From the NCBI GenBank assembly GCA_902495245.1, contig CABUWI010000006.1, positions 62,001 to 126,000 on the forward strand: a stretch of 64,000 nucleotides of DNA. The letters are read 5' to 3'. A program made the position numbers and the translations under genes. The notes beneath the pieces are model-generated. The model saw only the letters and a list, made by a program, of their open reading frames with translations, did no database searches and had not been told where the DNA came from. Position 1 is the first letter of the stretch, and the number at the start of each line of letters is the position of its first letter. Positions 55,301 through 63,486 of this stretch are shown here, one piece after another. This stretch comes from an uncultured Porphyromonadaceae bacterium (GTDB taxonomy: Bacteria; Bacteroidota; Bacteroidia; Bacteroidales; Muribaculaceae).

Positions 55301-55392
55301 CGTTCGGGGGCGGTCTCTTCGGCCGCCGCTGAAATCGGCGACATCAAAAGACCCGCAAACAGTGCCGTGAGCAAAAAGACATAACGTATCAT
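52324..55392 (-). CDS. SusC/RagA family TonB-linked outer-membrane protein
   Basis: A 1022-residue outer-membrane transporter. I chose ATG 55392 (MIRYVFLLTALFAGLL), which gives a clean signal peptide; an ATG at 55401 is possible. Next come the regulatory-like domain (GVVTDHHGETLPGVVV, 30-115), a plug with SRSGVVQTVDMKRLNEKPMVDLG and GLIVTNSGELGSKPKIRIRG (the SusC signature), and a barrel ending in TLNLSVTF, a typical C-terminal aromatic strand. It imports ligands with SusD using TonB energy. It is the first gene of a six-gene operon behind a strong promoter at 55445-55415. Confidence 0.95.
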   Translation of the reverse strand: MIRYVFLLTALFAGLLMSPISAAAEETAPERVLTGVVTDHHGETLPGVVVKIKSSPYGTMTDADGFYLLRGRFKRGAKIQFSCVGMKPVEFTYDGQEQQDAAMESDDNMLKEVVVSAESNINAIDIRSRSGVVQTVDMKRLNEKPMVDLGLALQGSVPGLIVTNSGELGSKPKIRIRGNQSLRTGDAANEPLYVLDGKVISSDAFNTLNPQDIREIKVLKDAAACALYGIKAANGVIEISSQRGTQSGGIDVTYSLNMGVTFKGRRGIHTMDSAEKLEFERLMGNPAAPGYRYSPDYYNRYERNNPRLQQLIAEGAATLDSLRAINTDWFDELMRLALYQSHNISVRGGNEKTSYFLSGNFSSQGGQVKGNNTLRGNLRLGIDQQLGSIGYFSFNMDGGYTETKSPNGSDFSPSSLVYNLNPYETPSGGKLWSYPNRTFNDLQKQFESNSNDKRGGASASINLRPFEGGEISAVAGLDYMVSEVVHFTPASSYSEQQSGFPAAELGRLSKSMNTVLNFSYNIRALYNKLFNDKHDLTLSLNHDYYLTDTDNLGITGYGVGNHASAALINQSITGSRKPAVASLKEKVVQLGVGAVAGYTFDHTYDLFATYKLDASSVLPSSKRWNSAWAAGLGWTPTQYNFLNGNPVLSRLNFKGSYGQTASLAGVSAAQTIGTFAYLEDTYGTQRLLQLLALYNTDLKPEHTTSIDAGVQLGLFRSVNIDFGWYRRETADALLDVPVASSNGFNMMKRNMGTLRNDGIEISASYTLPDIVRDFRFRLGASVAYNRNEVVDLYYADKIYTSESSLIPDFEVGKPYDMLYGLQWGGINAVTGLPVFIGAGGREIEPGKTKLTRDDFVEIGHLTPPYSGTVNLSLAWREFELDADFYWVAGGKRQYSYTYVRDRDNVNMNALAGLTQTMWLHRGDTDKQYASPFYSSSAIETLSYANTHNTGRSDYLRMSMLSFRYRFPRRILDRTHGVIKYASVALQASNLFTITPYDESDPETGQLGAAIQPVVTLNLSVTF

Positions 55393-55414
55393 GCAATCCA
55401 TTTGTAAAGTTTTG

Positions 55415-55445
55415 CAAAAGTACATATAATTTCACAAATAGCCAA
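55415..55445 (-). promoter_or_regulatory. Promoter of the susCD-M16-ChaN operon
   Basis: TTGG -33 box, 19-base spacer and TACTTTTG -7 box on the minus strand, 23 bases upstream of the susC start. This is one of the best matches in the window. Confidence 0.65.
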
Positions 55446-55519
55446 CATTTTGCCACATTTTAACCCTAATTTTTAACATTTGGAAATTTGCATATGGCAT
55501 TTTTACCCACAAAATACTA

Positions 55520-55550
55520 TTGCGGATATTGGATATTTTTTGTAAATTTG
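55520..55550 (+). promoter_or_regulatory. Promoter of the CHASE2-caspase operon
   Basis: TTGC -33 box, 19-base spacer and TAAATTTG -7 box on the plus strand, giving a leader of about 145 bases before the CHASE2 gene. It is divergent from the susC promoter, with about 75 bases between the two -33 boxes. Confidence 0.65.
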
Positions 55551-55570
55551 CGGCGTACAACACCAATCTC

Positions 55571-55696
55571 ATGCTCACACAACATCACAAACACACTGCA
55601 AATCAACGTTTTATTCGTTTCTCGCAACAGGTTTGCATGAGCGCGGAACACCCTGCGCCTCGCCGTTGTGCGCGCTTTAACATACCTTTACAATAG
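55571..55696 (+). CDS. Possible upstream open reading frame of 41 codons
   Basis: An ATG at 55571 opens a frame of 41 codons in the leader, ending with TAG four bases before the CHASE2 start. The product is basic and rich in His, Arg and Pro (APRRCARF). It lies between the promoter and the gene, so it may be translated and could couple translation to the next gene. It may also be chance; I cannot tell without expression data. Confidence 0.25.
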   Translation: MLTQHHKHTANQRFIRFSQQVCMSAEHPAPRRCARFNIPLQ

Positions 55697-55700
55697 CAGC

Positions 55701-56855
55701 ATGGGCGCAAATAAATCGAAAATCGGCTCTAACATATTGACGGCAACGCTGATTACGCTGCTGGCATTCGGTCTGTCGTTGCTTTTTTCTCAGCCGCTTG
55801 CTTTTTCGGCAGGCGCGTTGCTGCAAAGCGCCGACAAGCAGGATTTCAACATGACCGACTTCTATAATATAGCGGCCGACGCAAGGCCGGTCATGGCGCT
55901 CGACACCAACATAGTAGTCGTTGACATCGCAAACACGACGCGCGACGACGTAACCGACGTGCTCGAACTGCTTGGCGACATGAACCCGCGGGCGGTCGGC
56001 ATAGACATCACATTCAACGAGCAGCGCGAAGACGACGAACGGCTGCTTGAGGCCATTGACCGCTGCCCGAATCCGGTCCTGGCCGTAGGCGTGAGCGCCA
56101 AACCGACCGAACGCGACACTTTCATGGTCGACGATTTCTCATATTTCTATCCGTTCAGCCGCGACTCGCGCACATACGGTGTCATCAACCTGCCGACCAA
56201 GTTCGACGGCGCCACGGTGCGCAACTTCCGTGTGGACTATACCGAGGCGGGTGGCCGTGAACTGCCGTCGTTCGCCCTGGCCGTTGCCCGCGTCGCCGAC
56301 CCGCAGGCCGCCAAACGCGTCGAGGCGCGCGCCAACACGGTGGAGACCATCGACTTTCCGAGCCGCAGATTCACCGTCATACCCTGGACCGAACTGCCCG
56401 ACCGGCCTGACGAAATCGACGGCAAAATCGTGTTGGTCGGCGCAATCGGCGAGCTGGGCGACGTTCATCGCACCCCGGTGAACGACAAAATGGCCGGCGT
56501 GATTATTCACGCCCACGCGCTCAGCACGATTCTGCGCGACAGTTTCTACACGGTGGCTCCGAAATTCGTCAACATCTTGCTGGCGTTTCTGATTTGTTTC
56601 TCACTGTGCTTCACCAACTTGCAGTTCAAAAGCCCGGCGCGCGGACTGTGGTTCCGCATTTATCAGATTGCCATGCTTTACCTGATGATTCGTCTCGGCT
56701 ACTGGCTGTTTGTCGACAACCGCACAATCGTTGACTTTTCTTATTCGATGCTCATGCTCGCTTTCGGCTTCTTCGCGTTTGACCTCTGGAGCGGCCTCAC
56801 CCACTATATCAAACTGGCCTACAACCGAATTTTCTTCAATCAATCACATAAATAA
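55701..56855 (+). CDS. CHASE2-domain membrane sensor protein without a catalytic domain
   Basis: A 384-residue membrane protein. A membrane helix at about 10-36 is followed by a large periplasmic CHASE2 domain (about 40-285), with VVVDIANTTRDDVTDVLELLGDMNPRAVGIDITF and IVLVGAIGELGDVHRTPVNDKMAGVIIHAHAL, which are classical CHASE2 motifs. Three membrane helices follow (about 290-308, 318-338 and 346-365) and a short cytoplasmic tail. CHASE2 is normally fused to kinases or cyclases; no output domain is present here. It starts the operon, eight bases before the FecR-like gene, so output may go through its neighbours. ATG at 55701 was chosen over an earlier GTG. Confidence 0.85.
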   Translation: MGANKSKIGSNILTATLITLLAFGLSLLFSQPLAFSAGALLQSADKQDFNMTDFYNIAADARPVMALDTNIVVVDIANTTRDDVTDVLELLGDMNPRAVGIDITFNEQREDDERLLEAIDRCPNPVLAVGVSAKPTERDTFMVDDFSYFYPFSRDSRTYGVINLPTKFDGATVRNFRVDYTEAGGRELPSFALAVARVADPQAAKRVEARANTVETIDFPSRRFTVIPWTELPDRPDEIDGKIVLVGAIGELGDVHRTPVNDKMAGVIIHAHALSTILRDSFYTVAPKFVNILLAFLICFSLCFTNLQFKSPARGLWFRIYQIAMLYLMIRLGYWLFVDNRTIVDFSYSMLMLAFGFFAFDLWSGLTHYIKLAYNRIFFNQSHK

Positions 56856-56863
56856 GACCACAC

Positions 56864-57706
56864 ATGACACGCTTTTTATCAACAATCTTATTGCTCATAA
56901 CCGCAGTCGTCGCCGTCCGCGCCGACTATAGCGTCCGAAGCGTATCGGGCAACGTTTTGATTCAGAAATCGGGCAAGCAGACCGCCGCCACGACCGGAGC
57001 GAAGCTCGGCTCTAACGACGTCTTGATTCTTGAACGCGGCGCAAAACTGGAGATATTCGACAGCAAAGACTCGCAAATCTACACGGCCGATGCTCCGGGA
57101 CAATTCACCGTTACCCGCATCATTTTCGACGCCCGCAAAAAGGCGCGCTCAAACTCGAGCGCGGTCCACGGCAAACTGCGCGTTACCAAAGACAATAAGG
57201 CCGAAGGCGTGGTCTACATCGAAAAGGGCAAGGTTACACGCTCGCTGGCAATCTACGACCCCGAAGCCCAGAACATTCAGATTGACACCGACCGCCTGAG
57301 CCGCCGCCTCTACACCATGCTCCGCAACGATTCGGCCATGTGTGCGGCCTCCGACCCCGGCGCTATCGTGCTCAATCAGCGCATCGACCCTGACGGCCTG
57401 GCCTTCATGGTGCAGAATTCGACGGAACACCCCGTCTATTTCAACGTGTTCAAAATCAATGCCGAAAACGGCTCGGTTACCATCTCGGAGCTCGGTCAGC
57501 CCGTTGGCTGCTATGCCATTTTGCCGACTCAGTTCCTTGCCCGCGAACAGGGCGCCGGCCTCAACCCCTCCGAGCTGCACATTCTGATAATGACCGACTT
57601 CTATTTCGACATCGACGAACTGCTCGGCAAGCTCAACGCGCTCATCGACTCCAAGCCCGAAATAAACGAGCCTGAAAGCACGCCGCTCTATCTGCTGCCC
57701 CTCTGA
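56864..57706 (+). CDS. Exported FecR-like domain protein
   Basis: A 280-residue protein with a signal peptide (ending near AVRADYS) and a FecR-like beta domain at about 20-105 (SVRSVSGNVLIQKSGKQTA, then LGSNDVLILERGAKLEIFD and FTVTRIIFDA). The C-terminal half (about 105-280) is unfamiliar and may be a second beta domain. FecR-like domains of this type usually bind periplasmic partners and are often encoded next to CHASE2 proteins in other phyla. It is periplasmic by the signal peptide. The function in this set is inferred from position. Confidence 0.7.
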   Translation: MTRFLSTILLLITAVVAVRADYSVRSVSGNVLIQKSGKQTAATTGAKLGSNDVLILERGAKLEIFDSKDSQIYTADAPGQFTVTRIIFDARKKARSNSSAVHGKLRVTKDNKAEGVVYIEKGKVTRSLAIYDPEAQNIQIDTDRLSRRLYTMLRNDSAMCAASDPGAIVLNQRIDPDGLAFMVQNSTEHPVYFNVFKINAENGSVTISELGQPVGCYAILPTQFLAREQGAGLNPSELHILIMTDFYFDIDELLGKLNALIDSKPEINEPESTPLYLLPL

Positions 57707-57773
57707 GGCCGGCCCTCCCTACCCCCCTCGCGAACAAACTATTAAACCGTTATCACATTCATTTTTTCTTTCA

Positions 57774-59876
57774 ATGAAAACACTGCTTATCCGTGCTATT
57801 ATTCCGCTGTGTGCCGTTTTGGGCACAGTGCAGACAGTCATGGGTCAGGACGAGACCTCGCCGCTCCCCGCAACCGCCCAAAGCCCTGACTATCATTTCA
57901 AGCTGACAACCAATCCGACGGGTCTGACTCGCTTTTTCTACGCAATCTACCCCAACGACCAACGCTCAATCCTGAACACTCGCGGCACGCGCATCGCCGA
58001 GTTCAACGCCGACATCGAATCGGTGGTCGTGAACCCCTCCGGACTTAACTTCACCGTCATCACCTCGGGCAAGAAAGGCACCGCCTACGTTGCCAGCACC
58101 TACGAACAAGACGAAATCAAATTCAAGTTCAACCGCAAGAAGTTCGGCCAGCCCCGCTCGGCCGCCTATACGCCCGACGCCCTGAACCTGCTCATCGCCA
58201 CCGACACCACCCTCTACGTTCTCGACGCTCGCAAGTTCAAGCCCAAAGGCACGATGAAGCTCAACCACCCCGCCCGCCTCATGAAGCTGAGCGGCAACGC
58301 CTACCATCTGGCCACGGCCAACGAGGGCGAAGTTACCGTCTACAACTACGAAGACAAAACCGTGCGCCACCACTGGAACTTCGAGTCGCCAGTAACCGAC
58401 CTGCAGTTCTCGCCCGACGACACCGAACTCGCAATCACCTGCGGCGACGGCTCGGTCAACATTTACGACACCCGCTCTTTCACAATCAAGAACTCGCTTG
58501 AAAACGTGGGCGACGCCCTTTCGTCGTCCTACAACCCCGACGGCAAATACATGGCCGTGGCCCAGTCGCCCCACAGCATTGTCGTGGTCAACCTGCTTGA
58601 GCCCGAAACCGACCGCGAGGCAATCAGCGTGCCGGCCGGCAATGTCCGCGAAGTCGTCTTCCTGCCCAACGTCAAGAAGGAGACCCTTCTGGCCTACACC
58701 ACACAGCGCGCCGTCGATATCCGCAACATGAAAGACCTCGCGCCCTACTATTCGAAGCTGGTCGACGACGAAGTGAACCGCCGACTCAACGAATGGCTGA
58801 AAATGATGCCCGACGAGACGCTTGAGGAGTATCAGGCCCGTGTCAACGACGAGAGCCGCGCGCGCCAGCGCCGAATGCTTGAAGACGAAATCGCAACCGG
58901 TTTCGCCCCCGACATGCTCACGATGGCCGAAATCACCCTCGGTCAGTATGACAAACGCCACGAACTGCTCGAGGTGAACTTCAACAACATGCCGTCAATC
59001 TACCTGCCCGTCAGCAACGAAGACATCGAGGCATTCCACAGTGCCGGCGACCTTCAGTTCACCAACGCGAAATATACCGTCGGCAACAACGACCGCTTCG
59101 AACTCATCTATGCCGAAGTCGTCAACTCGGCCGACGGCAAGACATATATCTACAACAACATTGACCGCGTGGCGCTCAACTTCATGGCCAACGAGCCCGA
59201 AGAGGAAGTGTCGATCGAGCTTATCAAACAGCAGCAGATGGAAGAAATCAAGCTGCGCGAGCTCCAGCAGCAGATTGTCGAAGAGGCAAAGAGCCGCAAC
59301 GTCATCTCAGACCACACCGGCATCACGGTCAACACTGAGGTCGTGCCCGACTACGATGCCAACGGCAACCGCATTCTCAACTACAAGGTAAACTACACCT
59401 ACGAGGTTGAACCCGAATTCACCGCCCGCGAAGACTTCGGCCCCGGCAAATATCACATCAACGAATCGGGCGCCGCCCAGTCAATGCTCGAAATCGTGCG
59501 CAAGTCGATTGACGGCGAACTGGCGCGCTATGTCAAAGAGGGCAAGAAGGTCAACGTGCGCATTTCGGGCACCGCCGACTCAAGCCCCATCGTGGGCCGC
59601 ATCATCTACGACGGCAGCTACGGCACGTTTGAAGACGAGCCCGCCTACAACAACGGCGAACTCACAACCATCACCGTCATGCCCAAAGGCCGCATCACCG
59701 AGAACAAGCAGCTCGCCTTCCTGCGCGCCCAGGGTGTGAAGCAATATCTCGAAGAGAATATCAAAGAACTGCAGCAAATGAAATCGAACTACCGCATTGA
59801 CATCAATGTGGCCGAAGGCAAGGGCAGCCAGTTCCGCCGCATCACGACGGAGCTCACGTTTGTCGACGCTTTCTAA
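57774..59876 (+). CDS. Exported beta-propeller (WD40-like) protein with OmpA-like C-terminus
   Basis: A 700-residue exported protein (signal peptide ending near VMGQDE). Residues about 40-320 form a WD40-like propeller with blades such as FSPDDTELAITCGDGSVNIYD and YNPDGKYMAVAQSPHSIVVV. A coiled-coil region around 480-510 (LIKQQQMEEIKLRELQQQIVEEA) links to a C-terminal domain at about 575-690 (VNVRISGTADSSPI, then LAFLRAQGVKQYLEENI), which resembles the OmpA/MotB peptidoglycan-binding fold. A propeller tied to the cell wall would be suited to sensing envelope changes. The gap to the FecR-like gene is 67 bases. Confidence 0.75.
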   Translation: MKTLLIRAIIPLCAVLGTVQTVMGQDETSPLPATAQSPDYHFKLTTNPTGLTRFFYAIYPNDQRSILNTRGTRIAEFNADIESVVVNPSGLNFTVITSGKKGTAYVASTYEQDEIKFKFNRKKFGQPRSAAYTPDALNLLIATDTTLYVLDARKFKPKGTMKLNHPARLMKLSGNAYHLATANEGEVTVYNYEDKTVRHHWNFESPVTDLQFSPDDTELAITCGDGSVNIYDTRSFTIKNSLENVGDALSSSYNPDGKYMAVAQSPHSIVVVNLLEPETDREAISVPAGNVREVVFLPNVKKETLLAYTTQRAVDIRNMKDLAPYYSKLVDDEVNRRLNEWLKMMPDETLEEYQARVNDESRARQRRMLEDEIATGFAPDMLTMAEITLGQYDKRHELLEVNFNNMPSIYLPVSNEDIEAFHSAGDLQFTNAKYTVGNNDRFELIYAEVVNSADGKTYIYNNIDRVALNFMANEPEEEVSIELIKQQQMEEIKLRELQQQIVEEAKSRNVISDHTGITVNTEVVPDYDANGNRILNYKVNYTYEVEPEFTAREDFGPGKYHINESGAAQSMLEIVRKSIDGELARYVKEGKKVNVRISGTADSSPIVGRIIYDGSYGTFEDEPAYNNGELTTITVMPKGRITENKQLAFLRAQGVKQYLEENIKELQQMKSNYRIDINVAEGKGSQFRRITTELTFVDAF

Positions 59877-59893
59877 TTATTCGTCATAAGCCA

Positions 59894-62545
59894 ATGAAGT
59901 CCTCACATCTACTGACAATTGCAACCTTCAGCGTCATGGCCGCCGGCACGGCCATGGCGCTTTCATCGCACCTCGACCCCCTGCCCGGAGCCGACGCCCC
60001 CGAAATGCCGGAACTGACCTCCGGCATGCTGACCGGCGAAGGCGCCGAAGCCGCCGAAGATTCGGCTGTAGTCCTGTCGCCCGACTCGCTCGCCACTCTG
60101 GCCGGCGAGGCGTTCAAGGCCTACCGCGTCAGCAAATTCGACGGCGAGGAAGACGCCGTGCTCTATCCGCGCCTCTACGACCTCTACGAACAGGCTCTCG
60201 CCGCATTCGACGCTCAGCCGAACGCCACCCGCGGCTTCATGCAGTGTCGCGACATTCTCAAGCAAATCGACGACGAACTGCTGCGTGGCGCCTTCTTTTA
60301 CTCGTCAAACAACCGCCGCGAAGAGCTCAACAAGTTTGCGCGCGCATATCTCGACATTCAGCAGCTGCCCCGCATGGAGGGCGAACGCTGGAAGCGCGAC
60401 GAGCAGGTTTATCCCTTCATCTGCTACATCGCCGCCTCGTCGGCCTATAACGCCTCCGAGTGGGACAAGGCCATCGACTATTTCAAACTCTTCCTTTCGA
60501 CCGGCGCGTCCGACCGCCGCGAGCAGGTCTACCAGTTCATGGGCCGCGCATGCCTCAGCGCCCGCAACTATCCGCTGGCAATCACCGTGATGCAGGAGGC
60601 CATGAAAGCCTATCCGCAAAACGAGATGTTGCCCATGATTGGCATTCAGGCATGCGTTGACGGCGGCCACGGCCAGTTCCTGCAGGATTTCCTGACCCGG
60701 GCGCTCGAGCTCAAGCCCACCGACGTGCAGCTCATGACCCTTCAGGGTCAGCTCTATGAAGACCGCAACGACTATCGCGCTGCCATTGCCCTCTTCAACG
60801 ACCTTGACCGTCTGAAGCCCAACTCGATGAGCATCACCAAGCATCTGGGCACGAACTACTATAACATGGCCGTCAGCGCCTTCAACAACGCAATCAACGA
60901 GCCTAACGAAAAAGAGGCCAAACGCCTGCGCCGCCAGGCTCGCAACTATTTCGACGCCGCCGCCCTGAAGTTCCGCGCTATTCTCGAGTCGGACCCGACG
61001 GCCACAAAGTATATGCGCTCGCTCGGCGTCTGCTACCTCTGTCTTGAAGACAAGTCTTCGTTCTCTGAAATCAACGACAAACTCACGGCTATGGGCGAAG
61101 ACCCGCTGGCCGACGTGTTCATGCCCCCGATGATGACCTATTCCGACTCGGGCAACAAGAACTTCGCCACTTCCTCGCTCGCCGACGACGGCAACGGCCT
61201 CGACGCGCCCTCCTATCGCGACTTCGCCACCCGTTACATCACCGAACGTCTCGACAAGTGGTCGAAACGCGGCGAGTTCGAACCGACCGACAAATATCAG
61301 CAGCGAGTCAACGAAACGACTCTCGCCGCCGAGGGCAAACGCCTGCAGCGAAGCGCCGCCGAGGAATATCTGAACCGCTACGGCGGCAATCTGCGCCTCG
61401 ACGGACTGAAACTGATGCCCTACGACGCCACCAACGAAGTGTTCAAGATTGAATCGAGCTATGGCCCCATCATTCTGCCCGTGCCGCTGAAAAACGGCGA
61501 GGCCGAAAACTTCAAGGCCACGTTTGCCGGCGTGAACATTCGCACTCCCCGCTACTTCATCGACGAAGAGGGCGTGAAAGTGGCCTCGGTTACTTTCGTA
61601 ACTCCCGGCGGACGCAGCTACACCTACGACAACAGCAAGGCCCTGGCCTATAACGACGTGCCCGACATCGACATCGACTACAACTCGATTCTGCGCAATC
61701 CGGCCAAAAAGCAGACGCAGTCGTCAGGAAGCGAAACCGTTACTATACGCCACAAAAGCGACGTCGACAAGGACATTCCGCAAAACCGCAATAAAGACGC
61801 CAACCGCCTGGCGCTCATCATTGCCAACGAACACTACCACGCAACGGCCGACGTGGCCTCCGCAATCAACGACGGCGAGGCTATGGCCGAATACTGCAAA
61901 CTGACGCTCGGCATTCCCGACAACAACGTCGAGCTGCTGACCGACGCCACCCTGGGCCGCACACTCGGCGCAATCATCTCGCTCAAGGACAAGGTGAACG
62001 CACTCGGCGGCGAGGCAGACGTGCTGGTCTACTACGCCGGCCACGGCCTACCCGACGAGCGCACCAAAGACGCCTACATTCTCCCCGTCGACGGCACCCC
62101 GACCTCTAACGCCACCTGCCTGTCGCTGGGCAAGCTTTACGACGAGCTCTCAAACATGAAGGCAAAAACCGTTACCGTTCTGCTCGACGCCTGCTTCAGC
62201 GGTGCGCAGCGAAAGGGCGGCGGCGAAATGATCAGCGACGCCCGCTCGGTTGTCATCAAACCGAAAGAATCAGCGCCCAAGGGCAACATGCTGGTGCTCA
62301 GCGCTGCCTCGGGCAACGAAACGGCTCTGCCCTATGCCGAGAAGAACCACGGCCTCTTCACATACTACATTCTGAAACACCTCCAGGCCACCAAGGGCAA
62401 CACAACGCTCAAGGAGCTGAGCGACTATGTTATCTCTAACGTGAAGAAGCAGAGCGTGTTCATCAATTCCAAACTCCAGACACCCACCGTTACCACCTCG
62501 GGCAACATGGGCGAACTCTGGCAAACCCGCAAGCTGAAGCCATGA
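59894..62545 (+). CDS. Exported TPR protein with C-terminal caspase (C14) domain
   Basis: An 883-residue protein with a signal peptide (about 1-22), TPR-like helical repeats (about 70-400), a beta-rich linker (400-620) and a caspase-like p20 domain at about 636-870. The catalytic dyad is intact: His717 in VYYAGHG and Cys767 in LLDACFSG. The Asp before the Cys is the pattern of metacaspases that cleave after Arg or Lys, though specificity is not proven. The domain begins NRLALIIANEHY. A secreted caspase fused to TPR is unusual; most bacterial caspase-type effectors are cytosolic. The last four bases overlap the DUF4384-like gene. Confidence 0.88.
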   Translation: MKSSHLLTIATFSVMAAGTAMALSSHLDPLPGADAPEMPELTSGMLTGEGAEAAEDSAVVLSPDSLATLAGEAFKAYRVSKFDGEEDAVLYPRLYDLYEQALAAFDAQPNATRGFMQCRDILKQIDDELLRGAFFYSSNNRREELNKFARAYLDIQQLPRMEGERWKRDEQVYPFICYIAASSAYNASEWDKAIDYFKLFLSTGASDRREQVYQFMGRACLSARNYPLAITVMQEAMKAYPQNEMLPMIGIQACVDGGHGQFLQDFLTRALELKPTDVQLMTLQGQLYEDRNDYRAAIALFNDLDRLKPNSMSITKHLGTNYYNMAVSAFNNAINEPNEKEAKRLRRQARNYFDAAALKFRAILESDPTATKYMRSLGVCYLCLEDKSSFSEINDKLTAMGEDPLADVFMPPMMTYSDSGNKNFATSSLADDGNGLDAPSYRDFATRYITERLDKWSKRGEFEPTDKYQQRVNETTLAAEGKRLQRSAAEEYLNRYGGNLRLDGLKLMPYDATNEVFKIESSYGPIILPVPLKNGEAENFKATFAGVNIRTPRYFIDEEGVKVASVTFVTPGGRSYTYDNSKALAYNDVPDIDIDYNSILRNPAKKQTQSSGSETVTIRHKSDVDKDIPQNRNKDANRLALIIANEHYHATADVASAINDGEAMAEYCKLTLGIPDNNVELLTDATLGRTLGAIISLKDKVNALGGEADVLVYYAGHGLPDERTKDAYILPVDGTPTSNATCLSLGKLYDELSNMKAKTVTVLLDACFSGAQRKGGGEMISDARSVVIKPKESAPKGNMLVLSAASGNETALPYAEKNHGLFTYYILKHLQATKGNTTLKELSDYVISNVKKQSVFINSKLQTPTVTTSGNMGELWQTRKLKP

Positions 62546-63426
62546 CCCGCCGACACAAACTGATTGCGCTCGTTGCCGCCGGCCTCCTGTCGGCCGCCGC
62601 CCCGCTCACGACTGCCGCCAAAGGCGTGCAGACACTGACGGGCGAGGCCACATACTATGGCGACGCGACCGACTCGCCCGCCGAGGCCAAGCGCAAGGCC
62701 CTTGACCTGGCCCGAATCAACGCCCTGGCCCGCGAGTTCGGCACCGTGCTCAGCCAGACAACGGTGAGCCGCGACGTGGCCGACAACGGCGCCGAGCGGC
62801 AGTTCTTCTCCTCGCTGTCCGCCTCCGAGGTCAAGGGCGAATGGATTGCCGACGAGGGCGAGCCGAAGTTCACCATCGAGCTTGACTCTGACGGCCACTA
62901 CGTGGTTCATTGCCGCGTAACCATCAAGGCGAAAGAACTTTCAAACAAAGCCGCCGACTTCCACGCCACCGTTCTGCGCAACGGACTCACCGACAAACAC
63001 GCCTCGACCGAGTTCAAGACGGGCGACGAGATGTTTCTGAGCTTCCGCTCGCCGGCCGACGGCTACGTGGCCGCCTATCTCGTGGCGGGCGACGACGTAC
63101 TGACCCTGCTCCCCTACACATCGTCGGCCTCGGGCAAATGTCCCGTGCGCCACGACCGCGACTACATCTTCTTTTCCGCGCCCGACGGCGACAAAGAGTT
63201 CGGCACGGTTGACGAATATCTGATGCAGACCGACGGCGCTTTCGAGCACGACCGCCTCTACGTCCTCTTCTCGCCCAACGAGTTCTCGAAAGCGCTCGAC
63301 CGCGCAAACGGCGACTCCATGCCGCGCGTGCAGCCCTACGAAGACTTCGTCAGGTGGATTGCCAAACTGCGCCGCGCCGACGACGAGATGGGCATGAAAG
63401 TTTTCAACCTGACAATAAGCCAATAA
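62542..63426 (+). CDS. Exported DUF4384-type protein
   Basis: A 294-residue protein with a signal peptide (ending near TTAAKGV). The first domain (about 30-135), with SPAEAKRKALDLARINALAREFG, resembles the FlgT/LPP20-type fold with repeated Ala-rich helices. The second (about 145-250) looks like DUF4384: GDEMFLSFRSPADGYVAAYLVAGDDVLTLLP, then SGKCPVRHDRDYIFF. DUF4384 domains often accompany caspase-like proteins and kinases and may bind ligands. The start codon overlaps the caspase stop by four bases, so expression is tightly coupled. Confidence 0.75.
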   Translation: MTRRHKLIALVAAGLLSAAAPLTTAAKGVQTLTGEATYYGDATDSPAEAKRKALDLARINALAREFGTVLSQTTVSRDVADNGAERQFFSSLSASEVKGEWIADEGEPKFTIELDSDGHYVVHCRVTIKAKELSNKAADFHATVLRNGLTDKHASTEFKTGDEMFLSFRSPADGYVAAYLVAGDDVLTLLPYTSSASGKCPVRHDRDYIFFSAPDGDKEFGTVDEYLMQTDGAFEHDRLYVLFSPNEFSKALDRANGDSMPRVQPYEDFVRWIAKLRRADDEMGMKVFNLTISQ

Positions 63427-63432
63427 ACACCA

Positions 63433-63468
63433 ATTAGTCCATTTAGTCCAATTAGTCCAATTAGTCCA
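63433..63468. repeat. 9-base tandem repeat, four units
   Basis: ATTAGTCCA, TTTAGTCCA, ATTAGTCCA, ATTAGTCCA in the gap between two genes of the caspase operon. Confidence 0.9.
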
Positions 63469-63486
63469 ATAAAATTTTTTAAGATT

